From contig NW_019775769.1 of the NCBI RefSeq assembly GCF_001039355.2, positions 573,240-637,239 on the forward strand: a stretch of DNA of 64,000 nt, read 5' to 3'. The stretch is from Lingula anatina. Taxonomy: Eukaryota > Brachiopoda > Lingulata > Lingulida > Lingulidae. The notes beneath the pieces were generated by a model. The model ran no database searches. It saw only the letters and a list, made by a program, of their open reading frames with translations, and was not told the DNA's origin. The position numbers were made by a program, and so were the translations under genes. Shown here one piece after another: positions 1 to 13,518 of this stretch (positions within the stretch are counted from its first letter, which is position 1; each line of letters opens with the position of its first letter).

Positions 1-536
1 CGCAATCAAAACAAACACAAATTTATTGCTCTTTTCTATAAATCTGCTAATTTCAAAATCAAAGAAAAAGAAAAATGCCTCTTGCCCTGTAATCAAACCA
101 TTCACTATGCAAGGAGATAAAACATGTTAGCAAAGCAGGAAATCGCAGTTTAATTTGGACTTAAAATTAAACTCTTGTCAGTCAAAATTCAGAATTCTGC
201 TTTGTTAAATGTTGTTCTTTTCTCCCATGAGCTTGATAAGGAATGTTCATCTTGCCCCTCTCTCTCTCTACATCAGTTTAAAAAGTGTCCGTATACGTTT
301 TGTTTGGCCGAGCCAGTTTAATTTTGTTACAGATATCTGAACTCTGTAAATCTTTAAAGCTGTAAGCCATTGTTTCTTGAACAAAAGAAATGAGAGAGAA
401 AGAGCCAAGATTAGAACAGCAACCCTGGATTTCTAAGACTAGAGAAAAAAAATCCAAAATAAAAAATCTGTCAGCAAAAAATAAGCCAAGGTGGTGGGCC
501 ATGCAGCAGTTGCTATGGAAACCTAGGGCTTATTAC
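1..536. other. PLC-gamma intron 22, no exon recognised
   Basis: I see no SH3-like coding on either strand here, so the next PLC-gamma exon should lie beyond the window. Confidence 0.6.
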
Positions 537-605
537 CTTAGACATATAGTCATTAGGATTCATATAGATATCTGCAGAACCATAGATGGCATTGGCATCT
601 GGCTC
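537..605 (-). CDS. PLCG1: PLC-gamma exon 22: regulatory tyrosine linker
   Basis: 69 nt, phase 0 in and 0 out; acceptor tcttgacag, donor gtaata. Encodes [20 protein letters not shown] and MSK. It aligns with the vertebrate linker between C-SH2 and SH3 (EPDYGALYEG...), which carries the activating tyrosine. Here a YMNP motif is present. Confidence 0.82.
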
Positions 606-3600
606 CTGTCAAGAGAAGCTTAGCTAATTATTAAAACATGGCTTACACAGAGGAACAGTGTTTGAAATTTCATTGGACCCCGGCAGATGTTCTTGCAATC
701 AAAACAAGGGCAGATTTAGAGGGTCTCGTAGGTTTTCCAGAAAGAAAGAAATGACTACAATGTTCTAAATGTATGTAGGTGATTTCACATCAAAACTGGC
801 TGTCAAAACAGTGTAAACCTTGATGATGTCCTGAGAAGCCCCTGAGCAGCTTTTCTTTTGTCATTTCTTAAGAAAATTTTCACCACAAGTCTTCATGTTC
901 CGAACAGTGCTAAAATCAAGATAAAACCTGAAACTAAATCAAGCACACCTGTTATCCTCATAACTTAAGGAAAGTGGTAATCTGAAAATACAGAAAAAAA
1001 GCCAAGGTGACTGCATGAAAAGCCAGACACATATTGCCAATGCTGTAAGAAAATATTAAAAAGTGAAGCATGAATGTCATATCATTCAAGTGAATAATAT
1101 TAAGCATTTAAGTATAACATTAAAATATAAAATGCTTTTTTCTTCAATATTATTCTATCACAGGCTAAAGTCAATACAACAAAACTTGCTTATAAAGTTT
1201 TATTATTTTTTGTCATATATAAACTGTATAAAACTGAACTTTATCACTCCAGGTGGTAAGGCTCTTTAAACTGGTCATACTATAATAGCAATGATAATCT
1301 CATGTCTTCCTACCATTCCTATCTGTGAGACTAGCTCAGCATTGACAGCGTACTTTAACCTCATCTTGCGATAGAGAGGGTTCTTTTCGTAATACTGCAC
1401 CAATTCCAAAAGGCTCTCAAACTGGGCGTTGCCGATGGTGAAAAGACGACCTTCCAACTTGATACGACAATGCTTGATTTTTCCCTCAGCTCTGTGCAAA
1501 TATAAGAGCAAATAAGCCATTAACATTTAGTTGAATAGTAATGAAAATAGACTGAAATGCATGTTATACTCTTTATGTACAAGTTAATTTATTTTTACAT
1601 TATTTTGTTAATTGTTTTCAGATTTTAATAATTTTCAATTTATTCAAAAACATCATTTTGGTAACCATTACTTAACACAAAGATACGTCATTCAAAAATA
1701 AAATCATGTGTTCAAATGTCATTTCAAACAGTAATTTTTCCACAATAATTGCAATGAAATACCACAATGCTTAATCTTTCAACTGTACAAAAAACAGGAA
1801 TCATTTCATTTAAAAATCATTACAAAGAGAAATTGGCTTATGAGCAACACAACAAACTTGCAGGGGGAATCTCTACTCAGTGTCTCATAACAATCTAGCT
1901 TCTATGTTCACAAATACAAAGCTTATAGCGTTCATGCAGTAAGTGTCAGCTTAGCTTGGTGTATTACATAGATAACACATGCAACCAAAACTGTGGAGCT
2001 ATTTCAGGTGTTATTTTATCTCCAAAAATAACATTCATAAAAATTGGAATACTACAAGGCACACATACAGAATCAGAGATGTTTTTTTTTAATGAGAAAT
2101 ACTCCATAATGATTGCATTCATTAGATTTTTAACAAGCAGTTCTTAAATTACTCAAGCAAAAAGCAGAAATTTTATGTCTCACATCAATGCAAAAAAAGG
2201 CACAAGATGAAGAAAAATTCATCGAAAACATGTAATTTTTTTTTTGCTAAATAATTGGATGAAACAATCTATTTCACACTGGCGAGGCATGACAACAGCA
2301 GCAAAATGAACATAATCAACACCAGCATAATAAATCCAATGAGCGTCTAGGCCACGGGCTGGTTTCAGGCTGAAAATGTTGGTCTTTGCCAGTTCAAAAT
2401 ATATCTGTAGTATATTTCTCAAAAATAAAGCCTCTTATGGTTTAAATAATCCATCTTTATATACAAAAGATACAATATTTCACTTGACTTACATAAAGTC
2501 AAAGCAAGGTAGAAAAATTTGGGCTCAAAGAGACCAATTCTGGTCCAAAGAGCTTTTGTGAAACCGGCCACTGGCGAGATATGAAGCTGCGGAGTGATGG
2601 CACTTAACTTCTCATCGTTTACCTGAACGAGATGGCATACTGAAACTCATCTTTGTCAGATGCTTCTACTCGCTTCCGGACCAAATAAGCTCCGTTGTAT
2701 GGAATTCTGCATAACATGTCTTCAGCTTGTTCTCGCGTTAAATTCTCATGATACCATCTACAAATATCACATTAATGATTGCACATCAACAACTACATAT
2801 ATGTTAGTATATATATATAATGGGAATACCTATCTGGGATGTTTATCCCACTTACCGAAATGAAATCGCAAATTGGGATGCCTCGGTGTCATTGCCTGCG
2901 ACATTTCTTTTGCGCACGAGGAATGCACCATTGTAACGTATACGACTAAGCATGTCCTCAGCTTTTTCACGCGACAGAGCCTCATGGTACCATCTGAGAA
3001 ACAACAAAGGTTAGTACTACATGCAAAATAATGGAAGACAAATCACAAAATGGCATGATCTCGCTCCCTTCACTTTGGAGAATGGATGGATGGGACTTGT
3101 TTTTCTTCTTTTAAAGAGACAAACTCCAGTATATTGGTGCTCCTACATTGCATGCATCTTTGCACGCATGCACACACGCACACCGCACACAGAAATCCAT
3201 CTTCTACTGCTTTGCATCACTCAAAAACAAACGTTGGTCAACCTACATCATGCCAAATGAACATAAGTACTAGGTCAACTCATAGCAGGCCATTTCCATG
3301 ATAGTTTTATGGAATGCTGATTTTTTTTATAATCCTTGAAAACATATTTCTTACATGAAACATCTTAGATGCTTTAATGAGCACATGAAAGGATATGGTC
3401 AGCTTCAAGTTAACATCTAGTTGTACTAAACACTGAAAAGAGGACAGGTTTTTGAATTATCCAAAATAACACATTTGAAATTCATTCATTCATTGCAGAC
3501 CCCCCCCCCCGTGTTTTTGTTTTGTTTTCCCAAAAATCAGCAACCATCAGTGTACTAAAATGATTCAAATTGTAAAAAAAAATGCATCATCACGGCACCA

Positions 3601-6600
3601 TGCACTGTATGTGTCTCAATAATAACAAAAGTAACTGTCAATTCTTGACAACTGGGTCATGCAAATGTTCTACGATGCCGGCAAATGCACATTCACATGC
3701 ACCATTGCACGGTGCAGGGGCTGTCTTCACCTGAAGGAAATGGCGTAAGAAGAGGAATCAAATTCACTGTGGCGGAGAAGAAAAGCTCCGTCGAAAGGAA
3801 TGCGTGCTAACATGTCTTCTGCAATGGCGCGGTCCATTCCTTCATGATACCATCTAAAACACAGACAAACTTATTATGATGCTTTGATGCCAAAAAAAAA
3901 AAAAAAACAAAAAAAAACAGTGTTCTCATGGTACCCAATTTAAATGGTTCCCTCAAGCTGCAAAATATAAATGGAAGGCTCATGGTGCCAAATTCAAATA
4001 GGGTCCTCAAGGTGTTCAAACCCAAATAAAGTTCTCCGAGTTTAAACAAGATGTCAAGGTCTTTGATGTACATCATCCTAGTATGGTAAAACCTCTGTTA
4101 TCAGCATACATCTGCCATTTCCAGTGACTTATTTCTTGTCACTGGAGATGGCAATGGTCTATTGATAATAGAAGTCCTCAGTAAACTCTGATATACAGGG
4201 TGTATAGAATATGCTACAGAAAAAATTTAAAGAATGCCTTCATGGTGCTGCCTGAAAAATAGAACGTATACACATTATGAAGTTTCATGGCATCATTAGT
4301 CAGGTAAATCTTCTTTTCCATCTTCCGATGACTACCCGTGAACGTAACCATAATTGCAATTATCAAAATAATTTTCAAAATACGCATTTTTAAACTTAAG
4401 CAGGCATAACTTATAAAAGTAACAATTAATCTGACTTTTAAAAAATTCAATCAATTTTTAATAAATGCTCTTTAATCCAAGAAAATCTAGCTCTGAAAGG
4501 TTCATTTACCTCATTACAATAACACCATTAAAATAACTATGATAATACACAGCAAACTTACTTCTGTCCTTTGTGACTCTGGGGCTGAGGAACCGGGTCC
4601 CCCAGGATCATTTCAAAGTCCTGACTTCGCAGGGGGTTATTACGGTAGAATGTGACCAGACTGTACAAGCTTTCAAACAGCACGTTGTCTATCAAGTAGT
4701 AGCGGATCTCGCCGCGCTCTTGACGGGACTTGATACGACAGTGGTTCACTTTCCCCTGACGCCTGAGGAAGAAATTATTAGTGAACTTTTTACTGATCAT
4801 CTTGTGTTAATCAGATGAAGAGAAATGAGAGAAACACTGCCATAGTTTTTTCGAGGAAATATTGAAAAAGACTAATGTATACAAGACAAGCAGATAAATT
4901 ACAAGAAATACCTCAAATACACAGCAAAGAATGTAAGTAGGTAATTTATTGATAAAATAGGTAATAGCAATAATATTAAGTGGAGTAAGCTAAAGCTCAG
5001 CTATCAGTTGATGTTAACAGGTATAGATTCTTAACAAAGTATAAATCTTAGAAGTGAACAGTGTTACAGAGATAATTTTTATTTGCCATAATTCTTCATT
5101 TATGAAAGCATAAATCATAAGATGACAGCTGTTTGATTACAAAAGCCCTAGATTATAAAAATAACTCACTAATATAAGCTTGAACAAGGCCGATAATTTA
5201 AGGTTAATTAATTTTTGTTAGTTATTCCTGACAGGTGAGCCAAAAACTTTTTGCAACTACATTTCTTTTTATAATTTACAACTTAAAACAGGCGACTTCA
5301 GAAACATGAGTGATTATTGTAGGTTATAATTCTTACATTCAGACTGTTACTTCATATAACATCACACACAGTACACATGAGCAACTTACTTAGATTATAT
5401 CTAACAAGAAGCAATAAGCAGATTAGAGTCTTTTACTTTAAACAAAAACCAATATCAATACCAATATCAATATAAGTAAACAATTAAATTGTGCTCTTTT
5501 GTCACATGGTGTTTCATGAAACAAACAATACATCAGTGTGTGAAGTGGACACAGCACTTCAAAAATTAAAAATAAAAACAAAACAAAATGTAATACATGG
5601 ACTACGAAACAAGTTTTCAGTCAATATATTAAACTACGGCATACAAGACAGCTATATTAAGTGGTCTTTAAAAAGAGTGCAGCACACAGTGACTGACACA
5701 TTCCACTCTAAATCCGGACTCACCAAATGGTGCAAGCAATAAAGTGTCATCTAACTTTCTAAATAACTCACTTCATCAAATTCACCATGCAATCAAACGC
5801 CTATACATACCAAAACGACAGAGTAAAACTACCCACAAACTCCTTGCTATGGCGGACCAAGAAAGTTCCGTCGCCTTTAGCAGGTCCCCACTGAATCAAG
5901 AGGCTCTCAGCGGTCTGGCGTGACCCGTTTCCTCGAATATAGTCATGGTACCACTCTTCGGAAAAATGCAATTCCCTAACCTAAGGGTAACATTAATACA
6001 CAGTGTCAAACTCCATGCCATGCTAGGAAGAAAGGGGAGACAATGAGGGCGCTGGGACTTACCAAAAGGAGAGGGAAAAATCACCGACAAATGTGTCGCT
6101 TTCTCGAACTAGGAATGTGCCGTCGCCGAGGACTGCGTACTCGTTCAATAGCTCCTCCGCTCTACGTCGCCCACCCTCAAGCTTCCCATGAAACCACTTT
6201 TCACTGAAGTGCAACTCTTCATTTGATACTCCCTAAAGTAAGAAGATTGGTGAGTATTTTGATTGAGATCACCCTAGATAGAAAAATATAACTGATCAAA
6301 GACAGAAATATATGTAGATATATAACCATACATCATATAATCTTGATAACAAAGAGACACAGAAAAACATGCAGTTCTGGAGGGGCAAAGTATTTCAGAA
6401 AGCTAATGTTAAAATAATCATTGTAGAGGAATCCCTGCCCCACGACACATAACAAACTAGAGGATCAGAGAGGCGATACCGCCTCCGAATATTGTACCAC
6501 CAGCTGGAGCAAGCGCATTCGTATAGACCCCCACATACACAAAATAAGGGGTGCAGCCACCAGTCTTGTGCTTGACAAGCTGTAAAAATGCAATCAACAA

Positions 6601-9600
6601 GAATTTTCAAAATATGCAAAAAATATATATAACTAAAAATGGTGCAATCAAAGTTAAGTTCATTGTAAGGTAGGTCAAAGGTCAATTTCAAGGTCACAGT
6701 AAATTGCCAGTATATGACTTCCTATCCAACTTCAATAGTAACTATGGACCTATCTCTGCCAGTTTTGGAGATAAAAGGGAAGCAAAATTTGCAAAGTTCA
6801 GTTCATGGTGAAAAGTAGGTCAAAGGTCAATTTCAAGGTCACANCTCCTTCCGTAGGGTAGATAATTAGCATTTAATTTTGCCATTTTTGGACAAGGGTG
6901 CATTGCAATGAGTGCCACACCCAGACCCCAATACCGACAAAGCCCAAATTTTACGTGGAACGAGTTGAGATTATAGGTGACCTAAATCCATGAGATGGGT
7001 ATGGGGGGCCTTACCGTCTAGGAGGAGAAGCGGTAACGGTAGCCGTCCGGCGGAGCCGGCGGAGCCGGCGGAACGATCCGGACGAGACCGAAACCATGTG
7101 TACCGCCAGCGCTAACGCTGGTGGTACAATAAGGTATTTTTACTCATTGAAAAAGTTTCCAATCAAAAATAAAAATTTTGTGGAATGGGACAATGCTATT
7201 GCCAAATTCAAAATTAAGCTTTTCTGTTAGAATGGGGTTCAAGTATCCCAGCCAACACCATGGAATCTAGATATGTACACCAGTTTAAGCATTCACCACT
7301 AAAAACAGATCCATCATGGAATATTAAAAACATAATCCCTAAAACAAATACATAAAACAAAACAACACAAATAGACACCAAGCAAACATACATATATATA
7401 TAAAACAGGAACCAGAGGTAAACTAAAAACAAACAAATGAACAAGCAAGCCAACAAATAAGCAAAATTTCATATGCAATTTTGAGATTGATATACAGAAC
7501 AAACTACGGATCAAGATGTACAAATTACACCATATGAAATTTAAAAGCTAGTACTTTGAAAAACAAAAGTGAACCAGAAAAAGTGAGTGTGACTCAGTGA
7601 AATAGAACACATTTCTATCTTTTCTTCTCGTGACATTCATTCTCACTTCAAGCAGTGGTGACACACAAAGTCCTAAGAAAGTGGTCACTGTGATTTTGAT
7701 AATTAGCTGGTGGCAGGTTTGCATACACTGATAATTGTGCTTTTTTTAATATGGTGGCAGGTCTGGATGGACTAATAAGTGTGTAAGTTTGATAACACAG
7801 TGGAGGTGGGTCTTTCAAAAGGTGCTAGCATACCTTCGTTTGGGGAAAAAACAAAACCAGAATGCTGTGAAATATCATTTTGAAAGGGAAGACAGTAATT
7901 GCACACTGAGTGCTGACTGTGTACTGATAAAGAATTGCAGTAGTTAAACTAATTTTCATTATTAATATATAAAAAGAGTGAAAATAATCCAAAGCCAGGA
8001 AATTCTTGTAGGGTGACAATCATATCTTAGGTGCAAACACATCTAAGGACACCAAAACACGATTCAACTGATGGCATTCAATCTATTCAGACAAATATAA
8101 AAATCAAAAGATTTATCTTGTAAACTCTGGACAAAAGTTATTTAATTTCAGTGTTAAAGAGTGGGTGTAATCACTTGACTTTTTTCATTAGAACATCTTT
8201 AATGTGATACGACAACTTACCACAATGTTAAACAAGACCACAATAGTGATAGAAAGCCAACAGCACTTATAAAACCTTGAGCCAGGGTTTACAAAATGTT
8301 ACATCATTCTTTACATTTGAAACCTGGGAACAGCATTCAAAACAATCACCTGTCTACGTGACACCATTCAAGAATCAACAAGGGATCAAAAATTATATAA
8401 CATACAAAAAATACTTTGAAAATAACATGAACATGTTCTAAGGAACCATGCTTCCCAGCATTCCATTAGTTACCTCCTCCCTGGGCTAAAACATAAACCA
8501 TGAAATAGAAAAGGCAATACAATGTATTCCATAACCACAGAAAGAGAAACACAGAGAAAAATATTAGCACATTGGAAAACAATTATAGTATTATCTCATT
8601 TTTGAACACAAGACAAAATTTTGTTTGACAAATAAAACAATTCTGAACTCACACTTGCAGAATCTGTATTTCTGACTTATGATGGTTTACAATTATAATG
8701 GACCAGGTCAAATGAAATAAGAAAAATATAAAGCTTTTACCATACTGATTTGGAGAACATTTAATACATAATCTATAATCAACACAACATAGCTTTTGCT
8801 GGTATTATTTTTGCTCCAGATAAACAGTTAAATTACTCATCGAAATTTTGGACTTTTCCCCTTTGCAAAAATGAATCATCTCTATCAGATATCAAATTAT
8901 CTGCTAGTATGAATTCAGAATCTTGTACTACAATTCACCAAACACGTAAAGCTGAAAACCATATCCCTTGTGATTAATTTTCAACCACGACAGGCCCAAA
9001 ATTGTCTCCCACATGCCCAGAAACTAACCCTTTAAGGCAAGGCAAAACACCAAACAAAGTATAACATTGAATCTAAGATTGGTAATCATCTTAACACAAA
9101 ACTATTATGATCAGTACTACAACAATATCAATATTTAAGATTCTGCATTCCAAAAAATAATTCAATAAACCATCAAATTTTAATTCCAAGTTTGCCACAT
9201 CATTTTTTTCATTATAATATATAAATTCATAATCTGTTTTTGTTATACATGTACATAATATTTGTTGGGCCAAGTCTTAGTAAATGTGCAAGCACTTTAA
9301 TATATAAATAAAAATGAAATAAAGAAATACTTTGTTCATACAAATGAATCTCTTACATCAATATTGTCTATCCACAAGTAATCAATTGTGAAGGAAGTAA
9401 AAACCTGAACAGTGATGGTAGAAGAGAAGTAGCATATATTCACCTCAACATGGCCATTCATGTCAGGGACCTCTTCCTCCTCGTCGTCCGCCTGCTGGAC
9501 ACTAGTCTCTTCTGTGTAGTGAAGGCGTGTAGCAGTCAGGACAAAGTAATGTGGATACCACTCCTGTATAGCAAAGGGAATGTAACACTAAGTTAAAGAG

Positions 9601-12600
9601 TCACTCTATGACATGAACATTCAGTAATTTTACTTCACTTCAGGAAAACCCTTATTTGTCAACTTAAATGGGCACAATATTACAATTAGTTTAGACTGGT
9701 ACAATATGTAACACCCTTGAAAATTCACTTACTGACTCCAAATTCTAACAGTTTCAATTTGGGACCATATGCAGACTATTACTATGTCATAAAGGAATAT
9801 AGAGTTACAGTAGCAGTAACATGTCTTTGTATCCAGCAGATGTTTACAGATGTGAGCAAATGCTACTATTCATAGACAAACCCAAGGTACCTCTGGCCCA
9901 TATACTGGTGGTACAATATTTATATATCACTTACATTAGGCCAACTCCAAGGTACCTCTGGCCCAAATACTGGTGGTACAATATTTATATATCACTTACA
10001 TTAGGCCAACTCCAAGGTACCTCTGGCCCATATACTGGTGGTACAATATTTATATATAACTTACATTAGGCCAACTCCAAGGTGCCTCTGGCCCATATAC
10101 TGGTGGTACAATATTTATATATAACTTACATTGTCCACAGGGTCCTCCAGCCATAACATGCCATTCTTCACAGAGCTGCTGAGATCTGCTTCTGTCATAC
10201 CTGGATTTATGTATATATATTATATTGAAGTATGTACATATTGGTAATTTTGCCTAGATGGACTCAAAACACACATTTTGCAGAATATCTCACTGTTTAA
10301 CTGTTTACTTGATACTGTTTAAAAATTGCAGACACATTCAATATGGATTTAAAATTACACCACAAAATACAGTAGCATTTCTGTTTTTATGGTTTTTACA
10401 ATTAAAATGATCAAAAAATTATCATTAACCTGTGGAAGACCTAGCTGTTATAAAATGTTTTAACAATTATAGTGCAGTGCAGAGAAATTAATATGCAAAA
10501 CAGAAAACTGAGAAAGTAAAATGGCTTGCCATACTGTGCAGTGTCAACTTACTGTCCTCTGCAACATTCCCTGCAAATTTCCATTCATCTCCTAGTGCTC
10601 CTTCAGGTAGCTTCTTGTGCTGGAAACACAAGGGAAAAATTTGTCATAATTATCAAAGCATAGCGCACATCACCCTACACTCAGCATAAGCAAACCTGGG
10701 GTGTGTTAGCATTGGAAGTCAGGGTGTATCTCCCCAAGTACAAACTTGAGCTGATAATAATGCAGTTGGTTGCCCATTTGTGTATCAGTACTACATATTT
10801 GTACTAGGAGGACACCCTGCTTTAGTGATTTATCTCTTTTCTGCCATTTCCAATAACACCTTGAGTTGCAAAGCTAACTAGTAACTGGTTTCTTTTCTCA
10901 GTATACTTCTGCCATTACCAGTAACATTCGGAGTTTCAAAGATAACTGGTAACTGGCCTCTACTACCAGTATGCCTAGAACTGGGAACAACTGTAGCACC
11001 CTGATAATGAATGGCAGTTTGCAGTTAACTGTGAGACTCAGGGTAGGAAGGGGGCAGGGAGTAGGGTGGGGTTGTCATGATGACCTGTTGAATTGGCCTT
11101 GCCAGTTTTAGTATTTCATGCTTGGAAGTTGTGCTATAATGAGTGAGAAAAAATGTTCAGGTATTATGCACTAAATGCACTTCAAACAGCCTAGGTCTAA
11201 CTGTAAATAATGAATGAATAAATAAAACACTCATTAGCTGTTATATAAAACCTATGCCAGAATAAAAATGTTGAAAATTAAGCTTGAACTACAAACAAAA
11301 TATAATTACTCATCTAGAAAACTAATAAAACACAATCAATGCAATAGCATGTAGATTCAAATAAGCAAGCTGTCATAGCTTTACACACAAACATATCTCT
11401 TTGAGTTATTTAACCATAGTGAAACTTAAATCCTATTACAAAATTTGCAGATTTGATTAATATACAAACAAAAACTATTCAAGGTGAAAGGGTGCACATT
11501 TACACTAAGAGTTAAAACTGTTTGCATTTTGATACTAGTTACTTTTAAAAAATCCATAAGCAGCCACAACAGTGCTAGCTAGCTCTTACTTCTTGTAAGT
11601 TGTAAAATAAAACTGTAAATAGTGCATCTACTTTCCTTGTTTCAGCCACATTAGATAAATTAGAGCTACAGTGCATCATTAATAATATTTAAACATCATT
11701 TTACTTTCCTCTCAATGCATGCTAGCAGAGGTACATGTGCTGACAGGTGTGATATAACTGTTAGTCTTTGCTCCTTGTTACAAATATGTCAGTGTATCAA
11801 TATGTGATATATATATATACAGTTTAGTTAGTTAAATGAAGAAAATAATGGCAATATTACACCTTTTATTAGAAAGCTGTACCCTGGACACTAACTGGTG
11901 AGTTTGTTTTATGCTTATGATTATTTCTCTATTGGAAAAATGGGTGCTCATGGAAATTAAAAAAAAAATTGAAAGACTGTTATGTCAATGCTTATATGAT
12001 TATAATTACAATTATCAATGTATTTTAAAGAGCTAAAATGTCACTTCACACAGGTATTCCCTTCTCCCATTGAAGGTTTCTAGACCACAGGTTTGAATAT
12101 GAACAGATATAAATCAAGGAAAACGATTTAAAATGAACTCTCAACATCAGCTCCTTTCCTCTTCTAGAAGAGGTATATATAAAATGCTGTGGTCTGAACA
12201 CCAATTAATGTAATTTTTGTAGTGATTATTTTACTATTCTAAAAATGCAGGGTGCCTGTGAAAAAATAATGAAAGAGCATTACAAAAAGTTATATCTATG
12301 ATTATAACTATCATGGTTAATAATGTTTTCTTATGTGCTAAAAATCACTTCTATCATCCGATCCTGCCTGCAGATCTTGTAATCATAGTAACATTTTTAG
12401 TGCCGTTTCATAACCTGATTTAAACTGGTTTACGGCTTTCAATAGGCTCAAACTACAAAACTGATGCAACACTTTCAAAAAAAGCCACAAACACCAACCA
12501 AAACTTGAATATCAGGTAATTTAAAAGCTTCAACAGGCTCCTATTATTAACTAAGGCCCTGTTCCACATAACTCAGCCTAAAGCTGATCTTAACTTTTAG

Positions 12601-13473
12601 ACAAAATATTTGGTTCACTTTCAATCATGATAAATCTATAGTAGCACACTAAAATTAACAAGTAAGAGTCTCAACCACTAGCCTTTTCTCCCTTTTAACA
12701 AAACCAGGACTATCTTCTTACTTCAGTGAACTACTATTCATTTATCTTGAGTCAAAGTCCTAATAATTTAATGTCATCAAGTTAAGACCAACTATGTCTT
12801 AAATATTTTTGTTAAACAGGTCGCTGCCCCTACAACCGTGCGATGGCAAGGAGTGACTCACCAAATTAAGTCGTGATTGTGCTTTTTTGAGAGCATAGCT
12901 TGTATTCATACTGTAACACTATAATGGAATAATAAATGGACACAAATGGAAAAAGGGTCAAAAAGTGGTCCTGAAAAGGACATCTATCTGAAAATTTAAT
13001 GTTAAAAATGCAGTGGTAGTGAAGGGTTTGGACATTCAGTTCATTTCCAAGGCACTTTAACCCCTCCATACCTCAATGTGTGTGTGTGTGCGTGTGCACG
13101 CGCATGTGTGTGCAAGTGCATAATGAATTCTAAACCTGGATAGAGAAGCAATATGTTAACATATTTGCTGACATATTTTATTACATACTTGTGACTTTTT
13201 CCTTTTTCTTTTTGATGCAGAAAGGAATAAATATTGCCATTGTTTAACACAAAACTTCTTCAAAAGCAACATCAAATTTCTTATATCCTGTTTCTTTTTA
13301 AGCACAGAAAAATTAGTATGAACTCTGAAATGGGTCACATGGTAGAGAAGAGAAACGTGCTCCTTGTCTGGTGAAAATCTCATCTTACCTTTAATATAAA
13401 CTTTCTTTTCAAAGCCTCAGGAGAAGGAAGCTGGGTAGCTTCCTTGTCTATAGGCTCTGTCAGTAGTTGATCT

Positions 13474-13518
<45 letters not shown>

